NCBI GenBank assembly: GCA_027338645.1
Contig: DAHWSH010000055.1
Span: forward strand, 1-39,186
Reading direction: 5' to 3'
DNA length: 39,186 bases
Origin: JAJZIH01 sp021785265
GTDB taxonomy: Bacteria; Pseudomonadota; Gammaproteobacteria; JAKAQQ01
Made by a program: the position numbers and the translations under genes. The notes beneath the pieces are model-generated. The model had not been told where the DNA came from and did no database searches. It saw nothing but the letters and a program-made list of their open reading frames with translations. This document shows positions 7,250 through 15,275 of the stretch, in pieces (positions within the stretch are counted from its first letter, which is position 1; each line of letters begins with the position of its first letter).

Positions 7250-8005
7250 GTGTCGCCGGGACTGCTCCGGATTGCTCTTTTCGGCGCCTCCGGCCGGATG
7301 GGCACCCAGGTTCTTTCGGCCTCCACCGGAAGGGACGCCCTCGAGGTGGGGCTCGCGCTGGTTCGGCCGGACAGCCCGAAACTGGGGGAGGGCTGTGCAA
7401 TGGGATCCCGGACGGGCAGGGGAGAGATCCGTTTCGAGACGGCATCGAAAGCCTCCTGGGAGGGAATCGGTGCCGCCCTCGATTTTTCCTCGCCGGATGG
7501 ACTCCGGGAAGCCATCCAGTACTGCGGGCGTTACCGGGTTCCCCTGGTTTCCGGGACGACCCCCTGTACGGATGATCTTGAACGCCTCCTCGATGATCTG
7601 GCGGTTCGCGTTCCGGTCCTCCATGCCGCCAATTTCAGTCGGGCGCTGATGGCCCTCACCCGGATCCTGCCCGGACTCCGCGGATCACTGGGGGACTCTT
7701 TCGAGGCCGGTGTCCTGGATGTCCACCATGTGACGAAAAAGGATGCGCCTTCCGGGACGGCGCGCGGACTCGCTGCCGCCTGGGATGGCGAGGAGCCTGG
7801 GCGGACAGCCACCGCCTCCCTGCGCCTCGGCCGGGTTATCGGGGATCATGCCCTCTGGATCGAGGGTCGCGGTGAGCGGATCGAGATCTGGCACCGGGTC
7901 CAGGATCGCCGGGTCTTTGCCGAAGGGGCACTGGATGCGGTTCAGGCACTGGCCGCGCGCCCTCCGGGGCGCTATAGCCTGGATTCACTGTGGGTGGCCG
8001 GGTGA
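7250..8005 (+). CDS. dapB: 4-hydroxy-tetrahydrodipicolinate reductase
   Basis: A 251-residue enzyme of lysine and meso-diaminopimelate synthesis that reduces hydroxy-tetrahydrodipicolinate with NAD(P)H in the cytoplasm. Residues 8-18 hold the nucleotide-binding LFGASGRMG. PLVSGTT marks the central conserved loop, and DVHHVTKKDAPSGTA contains the catalytic histidines, lysine and substrate loop. Length is normal to slightly short for the family. The start is a GTG 9 bases after the pilin stop with only a weak GGAA upstream, so translation may depend on the pilin gene. That neighbourhood is odd for a housekeeping gene. No other dap gene is in the window. Confidence 0.93.
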   Translation: MSPGLLRIALFGASGRMGTQVLSASTGRDALEVGLALVRPDSPKLGEGCAMGSRTGRGEIRFETASKASWEGIGAALDFSSPDGLREAIQYCGRYRVPLVSGTTPCTDDLERLLDDLAVRVPVLHAANFSRALMALTRILPGLRGSLGDSFEAGVLDVHHVTKKDAPSGTARGLAAAWDGEEPGRTATASLRLGRVIGDHALWIEGRGERIEIWHRVQDRRVFAEGALDAVQALAARPPGRYSLDSLWVAG

Positions 8006-8047
8006 GGACTCCTGATCGGGTGTCAGGGGGAAGGAGCCGCCGACTTC

Positions 8048-8067
8048 AGCGGGAGGGACCCCGCTTT
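8048..8067 (+). terminator. Weak stem-loop after dapB
   Basis: AGCGGG, six-base loop, CCCGCT followed by TT, 42 bases after the dapB stop. The stem is short and the T-run is minimal. Confidence 0.35.
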
Positions 8068-8333
8068 GGATGGAGCGTGAGGTGACGACGTGGGATTCAA
8101 GCGGGATCGAAAGGATTTTATATGTATTAAAAAGGCAACAATTATTCGCTCTCCACTGGAAGTTTTAGAGAGGAACAGGAGATTCATGATTAACCTTAGA
8201 AATCACTTTCAAAACATAATATTGCAATGGCATTTTACGGGCTCGCTCTGGAGCATCGATTTTTAATATTGATTTTCGTCTGAAAACATTAAAATAAATG
8301 AATTTTTTGATAATCCAAGCCCAAGCACGAGTA
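8068..8333. other. AT-rich island upstream of the Tad operon
   Basis: From about 8110 to 8340 the composition falls far below the GC-rich surroundings, with runs such as TTTTATATGTATTAAAAA and TTAAAATAAATGAATTTTTT. No domain-bearing gene is present. Such islands upstream of surface-structure operons are often targets of nucleoid-associated silencers, or mark transferred DNA. Either reading is inference. Confidence 0.5.
8186..8266 (+). CDS. Possible 26-residue small open frame
   Basis: ATG at 8186 has AGGAG with 4-base spacing and opens a 26-codon frame (starts MINLRNHFQN, ends SLWSIDF). It lies inside the AT-rich island and upstream of the mapped flp promoter. No homology is recognised. The good ribosome-binding site is the only support; it may be chance. 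Confidence 0.2.
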   Translation: MINLRNHFQNIILQWHFTGSLWSIDF

Positions 8334-8362
8334 TTGACAGGGATCAAATAGGGTGCTATTTT
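8334..8362 (+). promoter_or_regulatory. Promoter of the Tad/Flp operon
   Basis: A perfect TTGACA (8334-8339), a 17-base spacer and TATTTT (8357-8362, 4/6) form a good sigma70 promoter. The predicted start near 8369 leaves a leader of about 110 bases before the flp ATG. Confidence 0.7.
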
Positions 8363-8375
8363 CCGCGCGCATGAT

Positions 8376-8444
8376 CACCCGAAGTGCAGGAGCTGGGTAG
8401 TTCCCAGGTTCAAATCTCAATCTACCCAACTCGGCTGTCGGGTG
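8376..8444 (+). promoter_or_regulatory. Structured 5' leader of flp with alternative pairings
   Basis: The outer stem is CACCCGA (8376-8382) with TCGGGTG (8438-8444). The inner stem is GAGCTGGGTAG (8390-8400) with CTACCCAACTC (8422-8432), one mismatch. A competing hairpin, CTGGG (8393-8397) with CCCAG (8403-8407), uses the same bases as the inner stem. Two mutually exclusive folds suggest a regulatory leader. I do not recognise a named riboswitch class. Confidence 0.5.
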
Positions 8445-8479
8445 CTCTCTTGAAAACCTAAACTTTGAGGATTGTATCC

Positions 8480-8767
8480 ATGACGCAACTATCAAATGTA
8501 CGGAAAGCCCGAAAACAACGTGGACAGGGCATGACGGAGTACATCATCATCGTGGCCTTGGTCGCGATTTCAGCCATCGCGGTCTACGCTTGGTTCGGCA
8601 AGGATGTACGCGGCCAGATGGCCAGCATCTCGAGCCAGCTGGCCGGAAATACCGGTACGACCGGTTACGATGCAGCCCAGGCCGCCAAGAACGGTGCCAA
8701 TACTGAGGGTAACCAAACCTACAATCTCGGCACCTATCGCAAGAACGTCGGTAACGTCGGCCAGTAA
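8480..8767 (+). CDS. flp: Flp-type pilin (major Tad pilus subunit)
   Basis: A 95-residue prepilin: a short basic leader (KARKQRG), then the processing box RG-QGMTEY and the hydrophobic helix IIIVALVAISAIAVYAWF. Cleavage after Gly15 puts Glu at +5 and Tyr at +6, the Flp signature. The mature C-terminus is hydrophilic, Gly/Asn/Gln-rich and without cysteine. It is longer than the 50-70 residues of classical Flp pilins. GAGG lies 9 bases before the ATG. As the first gene after the promoter and leader, separated by 57 bases from the rest, it may be made in excess, as expected for a major subunit. Confidence 0.88.
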   Translation: MTQLSNVRKARKQRGQGMTEYIIIVALVAISAIAVYAWFGKDVRGQMASISSQLAGNTGTTGYDAAQAAKNGANTEGNQTYNLGTYRKNVGNVGQ

Positions 8768-8824
8768 GCCCACCGGTAGAGCGGGAACCAAAAACAGTCC
8801 TAGATCAATACGGTCTGCCTCCCC

Positions 8825-10306
8825 ATGGACCTCCAGGATCCTCCTGGCGTGCAGGGATCGCCCCTTTCCGAACGGGGGCAGACCACTGTTTTTGTGGCGG
8901 TCACGATCGTCATCATCCTGCTTGCAGCTCTTCTTCTCTACAACGTCGGGCGCTTCACGACCACCAAGATGCGTATGCAGAACGCGGCGGATGCCACGGC
9001 CTACAGTGGAGCGCTCATGCTGGCCCGGGCCTACAATTTCGCCGCCTACTCGAACCGGGCCATGGTGGCCAACCAGGTGGCCATCGCCCAGCTCGTGGGG
9101 CTCACCTCCTGGTCCCGCTATTACTGCACCATCTATAACCAGAAATGTGGGAAGTTCCCCTCGCCTCCCGGGTCGCAGGGGGCCTATACCGAGATCACGG
9201 ACGAGATCAAGGCCTTTTTCAACGGAGAACTCACCCCCGAAGTCCAGATTGTCTTTAAGGCCTACGGTCCCATTTCCAAGGGGCTCTACACGATCATCAA
9301 TGCAACCGCGGGCCCGCTCATCGATACCCTGAACGGGGTCGAGGAGGCACTGAGTCTCGCTTCGGACGGCTACTACCTGGCCACGATGGGTGATCTCGTG
9401 GCGGCCGCGGCCAATACGGGTCCGCTTGAAACCATCCTCCACGCGAATGATCCGAATGCCAACTTCAGCACCTACGGGGAAGTCCTTCTCGGAACCGATG
9501 CCTTCGAAATCAAGAAGTTCACGACCACCTACACCCCGCTCGACAATAAAAACGATCCCAATAACCGTTTTCATACCGTTGTGGTGAACAGCCTCGACCC
9601 CTTTTCCAACGGCCGCTCCGGGGCCCTGGACACGACGGAGACCTTGCCGTTTCCACTCGTGGCGTTCGGTTCCTGCCTGGGTGACGGGGACGGTTTTTTC
9701 CTGATGGGGGCGGACTACAGCGGTTCGACCACGCTTGCCAATGATAATGCCAGCTGGAGCGCCCAGGACCAGGCGCAGTTTTTCGGCGGTGGGCTCTGCA
9801 TCATCCAGGTGCCGACACCAGTGGGGGATATTCCCATCCCCATCCCGCTTTTCGGATACGCCAAGGACAGCAACCAGGCGTATACCGGAAAACTGGCTTC
9901 TGGCAGCACGACCAGCACGATTTACAAGGTGGGCACCTATAGTGGGCTGCGGAAGTACATAGACGTCTCGAACCTCTCCAAGCCGGACATGTCCTCGCCT
10001 GTGCTCTCGATCTTCATCGAACGGAAGGCCGATACGATCGGGACGACCGAGTATGCGAAAAGTGCCATCGGGGCGCCCCAGGGGACGGCCCAGCAGGGGA
10101 GTACCCCGGTCCTCAACCTCACGGACGCGGAAAAAGGGGGCGTCATGGGAGCGAGTTCCTCGGCCGATGCCTATTTCGCCCGCCCGCTCCAGTTCTGGGA
10201 GCTCGGCGGCCAGGCCGTCTACGGCAACCTGTTCAACCCGTACTGGGAAGCCCAGCTGGTACCCACCCCACTCGCCCTCCAGGCCATTGCCGCGGGGACC
10301 CAGTGA
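8825..10306 (+). CDS. TadG-like pilus assembly protein
   Basis: A 493-residue protein with one N-terminal membrane helix (TTVFVAVTIVIILLAALLLY, about residues 20-40) after SERGQ. It continues TTKMRMQNAADATAYSGALM, the hallmark of TadG/TadE-like proteins. The rest is a large periplasmic domain with scattered cysteines. Unlike the pilins here it has no Glu at +5 after the Gly-Gln, so processing by prepilin peptidase is unlikely. Known of the family: Tad minor component, location and exact role unclear. The ATG at 8825 lacks an obvious Shine-Dalgarno. Its stop overlaps the next start by four bases. Confidence 0.7.
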   Translation: MDLQDPPGVQGSPLSERGQTTVFVAVTIVIILLAALLLYNVGRFTTTKMRMQNAADATAYSGALMLARAYNFAAYSNRAMVANQVAIAQLVGLTSWSRYYCTIYNQKCGKFPSPPGSQGAYTEITDEIKAFFNGELTPEVQIVFKAYGPISKGLYTIINATAGPLIDTLNGVEEALSLASDGYYLATMGDLVAAAANTGPLETILHANDPNANFSTYGEVLLGTDAFEIKKFTTTYTPLDNKNDPNNRFHTVVVNSLDPFSNGRSGALDTTETLPFPLVAFGSCLGDGDGFFLMGADYSGSTTLANDNASWSAQDQAQFFGGGLCIIQVPTPVGDIPIPIPLFGYAKDSNQAYTGKLASGSTTSTIYKVGTYSGLRKYIDVSNLSKPDMSSPVLSIFIERKADTIGTTEYAKSAIGAPQGTAQQGSTPVLNLTDAEKGGVMGASSSADAYFARPLQFWELGGQAVYGNLFNPYWEAQLVPTPLALQAIAAGTQ

Positions 10307-11562
10307 GACGTTCCATTCTCCCGTCCGTACGCCCCCGCCAGGAGGGCCAGGCCATGGCGGAGATGGTCATTGCCTCCCTGTTCCTCCTGGTGCCACTCTT
10401 CCTCCTGGTGCCGCTGGTGGGCAAGCTCATCGATTTCAAGATGGCGACCCTGGAGGCGGCCCGCTATGCGGCCTTCGAGCGGACGATCACGAGCAACCAG
10501 ACCTCCGTCCGCAACGCGAACTTCGCCTACCTGCCCGATGCCCAGCTCCAGAACGGGACCCTGATGCGCTTTTTCAGCGCCGATGGCGGCACGATCACGA
10601 ATGCCCAGAACACCTCGACCTCGGGCTTTGCGCCCCGGTCCCTGTGGGTCGACCCGGCGCTTCGGCCCTTCATGGGCTCGGCCAGTGAGGGCTCGGTCAC
10701 GCTCACCCAGAACGCAAGCCCGTCCTATGCCGATGAGACCCTGGGCACGATCCTGCGCGGTCTCAATGCCTTCGGTGTCGGATTCAAGTGGGATTCCCAG
10801 GGTTATTTCACGGCGTCCGTGAGCGCCGATGCCGCTCTGCCGACCAGCATCAACTCCTGGGCCGGAAAAGCCCTCAATGATTACCTTAAAAACCCGCTCA
10901 CCTTCACCGCGAGCAACAGTCTCCTCGCCGATTCAGGGAGCGCCATCAACCCCGATTATGTGAAGAGCCAGACCAAGGACACGCTGGTCACGAATCTCTT
11001 GAGCTTCACCAACAGTTTTTCCCAGTATGACGTGCTCCTGCCTGATCTTGGCGGTCTCAAGATGGGCTATGTCCTGGTCAACAACCCGGGCGAAGTCCCC
11101 TGCGACCGTCTGCAAGGCGGCTGTGGAGGGCAAACCCAGACGCCACCCAACAACACGGTCAGCCAGACCGCGATCAACCAGGTGATCCAGCAGATGCAGA
11201 GTCAGGGCTATACCCTGCAGTCCCAGACCACGGCCTCGAACGGGAATGTGACGCTCACCTTCACGAACGGAAGCGGCACCACCATCCCGGTCACCTTGAC
11301 TCCGGGTGGCGGCGGAAGTACGAACGGCAGCACGACCGTGACCCAGAGTACGCAAGACGTCTACAAGACGGCCCAGAGCCTCTATAACAGTCTCACCGGC
11401 CAGGGCTGGGCAGGTGGACCGGATCCTGGAAAGAACGACAAGAATGTCACGACCTGGAGCATGAAGTTCACCCAAACCCTGAATGGGCAGACGTCCACGT
11501 TGAATGTTCAGATCACCGCGAACAGCGGCGGTGGCAGTACCGTGACCTCGACCACCAGCTGA
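10303..11562 (+). CDS. Large TadE-like pseudopilin
   Basis: A 419-residue protein whose N-terminus reads RQEG-QAMAEMVIASLFLLVP. Cleavage after Gly15 would leave Gln+1 and Glu+5, but Met replaces the usual Tyr+6. After the helix comes MATLEAARYAAFERT, the TadE-like pattern. The remaining 350 residues are Ser/Thr/Asn/Gly-rich and low in charge, ending in a Thr/Gly-rich tail, unlike the usual 150-200-residue TadE. It starts with GTG overlapping the previous stop (GTGA), implying coupled translation. A role as minor or tip pilin is inferred. Confidence 0.65.
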   Translation: MRRSILPSVRPRQEGQAMAEMVIASLFLLVPLFLLVPLVGKLIDFKMATLEAARYAAFERTITSNQTSVRNANFAYLPDAQLQNGTLMRFFSADGGTITNAQNTSTSGFAPRSLWVDPALRPFMGSASEGSVTLTQNASPSYADETLGTILRGLNAFGVGFKWDSQGYFTASVSADAALPTSINSWAGKALNDYLKNPLTFTASNSLLADSGSAINPDYVKSQTKDTLVTNLLSFTNSFSQYDVLLPDLGGLKMGYVLVNNPGEVPCDRLQGGCGGQTQTPPNNTVSQTAINQVIQQMQSQGYTLQSQTTASNGNVTLTFTNGSGTTIPVTLTPGGGGSTNGSTTVTQSTQDVYKTAQSLYNSLTGQGWAGGPDPGKNDKNVTTWSMKFTQTLNGQTSTLNVQITANSGGGSTVTSTTS

Positions 11563-11569
11563 GGATCCC

Positions 11570-12322
11570 ATGACCCGTCGACCAGTCGGAACCCGAAAGA
11601 CGAAGCGTGCCACGCGGGGAATCCGCGTGCGCGGGATCACGGTGGGGGTCCTGGGCCTGCTCTTCGCGGGAGCGGCGCAAGCCGCCTGGATTCCTCACGT
11701 CGAGTGCACGCCCTCGGCCGTGCCTTCGGGAACCCGCCTCACCATCGTCGGCCGTGACACCGTCGTAAACGGCCTGCCGATGAGCATGATCGAGCTTCAC
11801 TCCCCGCGATCGCGGCAGGCCGTTCTCAACTGGTACGAAAAACGCTGGACCCTGGCCAATGGCCAGCCCCATTACATCCGCTACCGCGTGGGTGCATGGC
11901 AGGTCATTGCCCAGAAGCAGGGATCCTGTTTCGAGACCGTCCAGCTCGAAAACCAGGGATCCGGCAGTGTCGGCCTGATCGGGATCAGCCGGCCGGCGGT
12001 GGCACAGCGCCGGGTTCGGCATCCCCGCTTCCCGGCCCTGGCCGGAAGCCAATCCATTCTCCACCTGCTCAGCAACGATGGCGGAAAGATCGGTCAGACC
12101 TGGCTGTTCACCAACTCGGGGAGCGTCATGCAGAACGCACGCTTCTATCTCGGCCGTTTTCGCCGGGCGGGTTGGGTGGACGAGATGAGCCAGAAGGAGA
12201 GCGTGCACGACCGGACCGTGGTCGTGCTCATGCTCCAGAAAGGCTCCCGAACCGCCCAGATCGTGGTGGAACCCTCAGCCACCGGGTCATTCATCGTGGC
12301 AACGCGTGTCCACCATGGATAG
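11570..12322 (+). CDS. Unknown exported protein of the Tad operon
   Basis: A 250-residue protein with a long basic N-terminus and a signal peptide (ITVGVLGLLFAGAAQA, cleavage before AWIPHVE). The mature part has only two cysteines (VEC near the start and GSCFETV), which could pair. No domain is recognised. Late motifs include QTWLFTNSGSVMQNARFYLG and RRAGWVDEM. GAGG overlaps the preceding stop and gives 5-base spacing to the ATG. Its place between pseudopilin genes suggests a periplasmic Tad accessory factor, which is inference from position only. Confidence 0.75.
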   Translation: MTRRPVGTRKTKRATRGIRVRGITVGVLGLLFAGAAQAAWIPHVECTPSAVPSGTRLTIVGRDTVVNGLPMSMIELHSPRSRQAVLNWYEKRWTLANGQPHYIRYRVGAWQVIAQKQGSCFETVQLENQGSGSVGLIGISRPAVAQRRVRHPRFPALAGSQSILHLLSNDGGKIGQTWLFTNSGSVMQNARFYLGRFRRAGWVDEMSQKESVHDRTVVVLMLQKGSRTAQIVVEPSATGSFIVATRVHHG

Positions 12323-12329
12323 GAACCCG

Positions 12330-12542
12330 ATGGCCCAGCTGCCCGACCACGGCCGCTGTGGCCGGAGGTGCCGTTCCCGCGGCCAGGGCATGGTCGAGTA
12401 CCTGGTGGCCGTGGTCTTCACCGCGATCGTCCTCATTGCCGTGAGTGCACCGCTCGGTTCCCATCCCTCGGCCATCGTCCAGCTCGCGGATGCGATCAAG
12501 AGTTTCTGGTCCAACTACTCCTACATCCTGTCTTTACCCTAA
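12330..12542 (+). CDS. Second Flp-like small pilin
   Basis: A 70-residue protein with a basic leader (RCGRRCRSRG), a processing box RG-QGMVEY and helix LVAVVFTAIVLIAV. Gly18/Gln19 cleavage gives Glu+5 and Tyr+6, as in the first pilin. The mature part is only about 52 residues and ends SFWSNYSYILSLP, close to classical Flp length. ATG 12330 is chosen for AGGA at 5-base spacing; ATG 12315 is an alternative inside the preceding gene. Its position just before cpaB suggests a minor pilin or an alternative major subunit. Confidence 0.75.
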   Translation: MAQLPDHGRCGRRCRSRGQGMVEYLVAVVFTAIVLIAVSAPLGSHPSAIVQLADAIKSFWSNYSYILSLP

Positions 12543-12562
12543 AGAGAAGCAAGAAGGTTCCC

Positions 12563-13630
12563 ATGGCGCTCAAAGTCCCCAAAATCAAGGTCAGTCGTTT
12601 TGCCGTCATCATGGCCGTGGCCGTGGTGCTGGCGGGAGCGGCAGCCTACCTGTCGGTCAACTACCTGCGACGGAGCGAAAGCAGCTATCGTCAGCGCGTT
12701 GCCCAGAAGTTGCTCGGCCGCCTCGCCCAGGTGGTGGTGCCGACCCTGAATCTGGCTCCGGGAACCGTGGCCAGTGCCGCCGACATGGCCTTGCGCTACG
12801 TTCCGCGGGACCTGATCTATCCCACCACGATTACGACGGCCAACTGGCGGATCTTTGCCGGCCACCGCCTGACCCGGGCCGTGCAACGGGGACTTCCGCT
12901 CCTCACGGTCGATTTCGAAAAGCCCTACGGGGGGGATTTCGCGGCCACCATGCCCAAGGACATGCGGGCGATCACGGTCGATGTCAACGGCGAAAACCGG
13001 ATCGCCGGCCTGATCCGCCCGGGAGACCGGGTCGATCTCCTGGTGATCGTGAACCAGTCGGGGGGCAGCGGCCGCCTGATCCCGGTCATCCACCGGGCCC
13101 TGGTCGTGGCCACCGGAAAGCACACCCGGTTCACGCCGATCCGAACCTTCGGTCCGCGTACCCGCTACGTCAACCAGATCATGAGCCAGTATGCGAGCCT
13201 CACGCTCGAACTCAATCCCGTACAGGCGGCCCGGGTGGCGATTGCCCAGAAAGTGGGCCAGCTGCGCGTGATTTTGACCCCGAAGAAATCGCTGCCCACG
13301 CCCCGGGTGCCGATGCTGACCGGTGCTGCGATCCTGAGCGGGATCACGGCCCGTGCGGGTTCCTCTGCCCCCCCCACGGTGGAGTACATCGTGGGACAGG
13401 GAACGGCCCGGGTCAAGATGCAGAGCGTGAATCTGGGCCAGCCCATGCCCGCGCCGCAAGCGGCTCGGCCGACTCCGCTTTCCCAGACCCAAAAGACCCT
13501 GAAAAGCCTCCAGAACTACCTTCATGAACAGAGAAAAGCCATGCAAAAGAGCGTGAACGAGAATCCGGATTGCCCGCCCTATTGCGGGGCCCCCGAGAGC
13601 CATGGTTCGGCCGGGGAGATGCCGCGATGA
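12563..13630 (+). CDS. cpaB: Flp pilus assembly protein CpaB (RcpC)
   Basis: A 355-residue protein with an N-terminal membrane anchor (FAVIMAVAVVLAGAAAYLSV, about residues 14-33). A SAF-like region follows (APGTVASAADMALRYVPRDL), then the RcpC/CpaB segment RAITVDVNGENRIAGLIRPG and DRVDLLVIV. Known of the family: periplasmic or outer-membrane-associated partner of the Tad secretin. The C-terminus is proline-rich with a predicted helix (residues about 310-340) and a terminal PDCPPYCG cysteine pair. AAGAAGG precedes the ATG by 5 bases. The stop overlaps the secretin start (ATGA). Confidence 0.88.
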   Translation: MALKVPKIKVSRFAVIMAVAVVLAGAAAYLSVNYLRRSESSYRQRVAQKLLGRLAQVVVPTLNLAPGTVASAADMALRYVPRDLIYPTTITTANWRIFAGHRLTRAVQRGLPLLTVDFEKPYGGDFAATMPKDMRAITVDVNGENRIAGLIRPGDRVDLLVIVNQSGGSGRLIPVIHRALVVATGKHTRFTPIRTFGPRTRYVNQIMSQYASLTLELNPVQAARVAIAQKVGQLRVILTPKKSLPTPRVPMLTGAAILSGITARAGSSAPPTVEYIVGQGTARVKMQSVNLGQPMPAPQAARPTPLSQTQKTLKSLQNYLHEQRKAMQKSVNENPDCPPYCGAPESHGSAGEMPR

Positions 13631-15258
13631 ACGACCGGTTTTCGCTTCCTCTACCGGGCATCGTCAAAAACGGGATGCTCCTCCTCGCATTTTTTACGCT
13701 GGCGTCGGTCGCCTTGGGTCAACCGAATCCGGGTGCTCCGGGGCGGACGGGCCTTCGCACCCGTCAGCTTCTCATGTACGACGGTCAGATCAAGATTCTC
13801 CCGATTCCGGATGTGGCCCGGGTGGCCGTCGGAAACGGCAAGATCGTGGGCGTCACCACCCTGCCGAACCAGATTGTCCTGATCGGAACCGGGACCGGAA
13901 CCACGGACATGGTTCTCTGGACGCGGATGGGCCAGGTGATTTCCTACCACCTTTTCATCACGCCGTACGACAACCAGCAGACCTATGACCAGATCCATGC
14001 CGTGCTCGACCCCATCCCGGGACTCCGTGTCGACAACGCCGACGGACGCGTCGTCCTCTCGGGCAACCTCAATCCGGAGGAAGCCCGCACGGTGGCACAG
14101 ATTGCAAAAACCTTCCCCGGCACCATCGACATGGTCCGGGCGAACACGGTCGACATGAAACGCATGGTTTACCTGGACGTGCAGGTCATCGATTTCAAGA
14201 AATCGGCACTCCGCGACCTCGGCATCCAGTGGCAGAACAGCATGGAGGGCCCCGCCTATGGCGTGGTCGGGGATTTCGTCGGCAACAATACCTTCCGGCT
14301 GGGGGATGTCTCCCAGGGGGGTGGCGCCAACACCCTGAACGGACTGATCAACGGACAGCCCGGTCCGCTCACCGGACTGCCCATCCAGGTGAATCCGTTC
14401 CAGAACTATCTCGGCCTCGTCTCCTCTCTCACTTCGACGATCAACCTCGCGGTCCAGGACGGCACGGCCTACATCCTCGCCAACCCCCAGCTCAGCACTC
14501 GGAGCGGGGGAGTCGCCTCCTTCCTTGCGGGTGGGGAGATTCCCATCCCCATCTCGAGTGCGCTGGGTGAGACCACCGTGCTCTACAAGAAGTATGGGGT
14601 CATGCTCAAGATCAAGCCCGAGGCGGACCGGTACGGCAATATCCTGACGAATATCTATACCGAGGTCAGCCAGATCGACCCCACCGTCACAATCGACGGT
14701 TACCCGGGCTTTCTGACCCGCAAGACCTCGACCCTCGTGAACGTGCACAGCGGTCAGACCATCGTCCTGTCGGGCCTGGTTCACTCGCTCGGGGCCTCGA
14801 CCATAAACAAGTTTCCCTGGCTCGGGGACATCCCGATTCTGGGCTGGCTCTTCAAGTCCCACAACTTCCAGGCGTCCCGCAGTGAGCTCGTCATTTTCGT
14901 GACGCCGGTGATCTTCAACCCGGCCTCCCGCATCAACCGGACGGTCATCCGCCGCGGGGTTCACTGGGTTCACGAGTTCAATGCGACCGAGGGCAGCGGG
15001 CTCTATATGCCCGGGTTCGGCGTGGGACCGGGAACCCACCTCCGTCCGAGACCACTCCGGAGTCGGGCGATGGATCCGCACCGGGCCGCTGCGACCGGAT
15101 CCCCGAAGAGTCCCCCTGCCACGCCCGAGTCTCATCCCGTGATGGCCCCACCGCCCGCGACGCACGCCGGAACCCCGGTGACGGCCTCTCCACCCCCCCT
15201 GGCTGTTCCCCCCGGTGAAACCGGCGGGGCGCGACCCTGGTTTTCCGGCCTGTTCTGA
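13627..15258 (+). CDS. cpaC: Tad pilus outer-membrane secretin CpaC (RcpA)
   Basis: A 543-residue secretin with a signal peptide (cleavage near ASVALG at residue 31). An N-terminal pilus/BON-like region (LLMYDGQIKILPIPDVARVA, then LRVDNADGRVVLSGNLNPEE) precedes the secretin domain. The core contains VYLDVQVIDFKKSALRDLGI, AYILANPQLSTRSG, FLAGGEIPIPI and the C-terminal LGDIPILGWLFKS with ELVIFVTP. Known of the family: a ring channel through which the Flp pilus passes. After about residue 460 a Pro/Thr/Ser-rich tail of some 80 residues is added, ending RPWFSGLF. Start ATG overlaps the cpaB stop, with GGGGAG upstream. Confidence 0.93.
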   Translation: MNDRFSLPLPGIVKNGMLLLAFFTLASVALGQPNPGAPGRTGLRTRQLLMYDGQIKILPIPDVARVAVGNGKIVGVTTLPNQIVLIGTGTGTTDMVLWTRMGQVISYHLFITPYDNQQTYDQIHAVLDPIPGLRVDNADGRVVLSGNLNPEEARTVAQIAKTFPGTIDMVRANTVDMKRMVYLDVQVIDFKKSALRDLGIQWQNSMEGPAYGVVGDFVGNNTFRLGDVSQGGGANTLNGLINGQPGPLTGLPIQVNPFQNYLGLVSSLTSTINLAVQDGTAYILANPQLSTRSGGVASFLAGGEIPIPISSALGETTVLYKKYGVMLKIKPEADRYGNILTNIYTEVSQIDPTVTIDGYPGFLTRKTSTLVNVHSGQTIVLSGLVHSLGASTINKFPWLGDIPILGWLFKSHNFQASRSELVIFVTPVIFNPASRINRTVIRRGVHWVHEFNATEGSGLYMPGFGVGPGTHLRPRPLRSRAMDPHRAAATGSPKSPPATPESHPVMAPPPATHAGTPVTASPPPLAVPPGETGGARPWFSGLF

Positions 15259-15275
15259 CCGGGAGGACGCTTTCC

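Noticed and set aside
8401..8432. GGTTCAAATC near 8407 looks like a tRNA T-loop.
   Set aside because: The flanking bases do not form a T-stem, and no acceptor, D or anticodon arm can be drawn. The bases fit the leader hairpins better.
13651..15165. Minus-strand 504-codon open frame opposite the secretin.
   Set aside because: No domain and antisense composition; the secretin reads fully on the plus strand.
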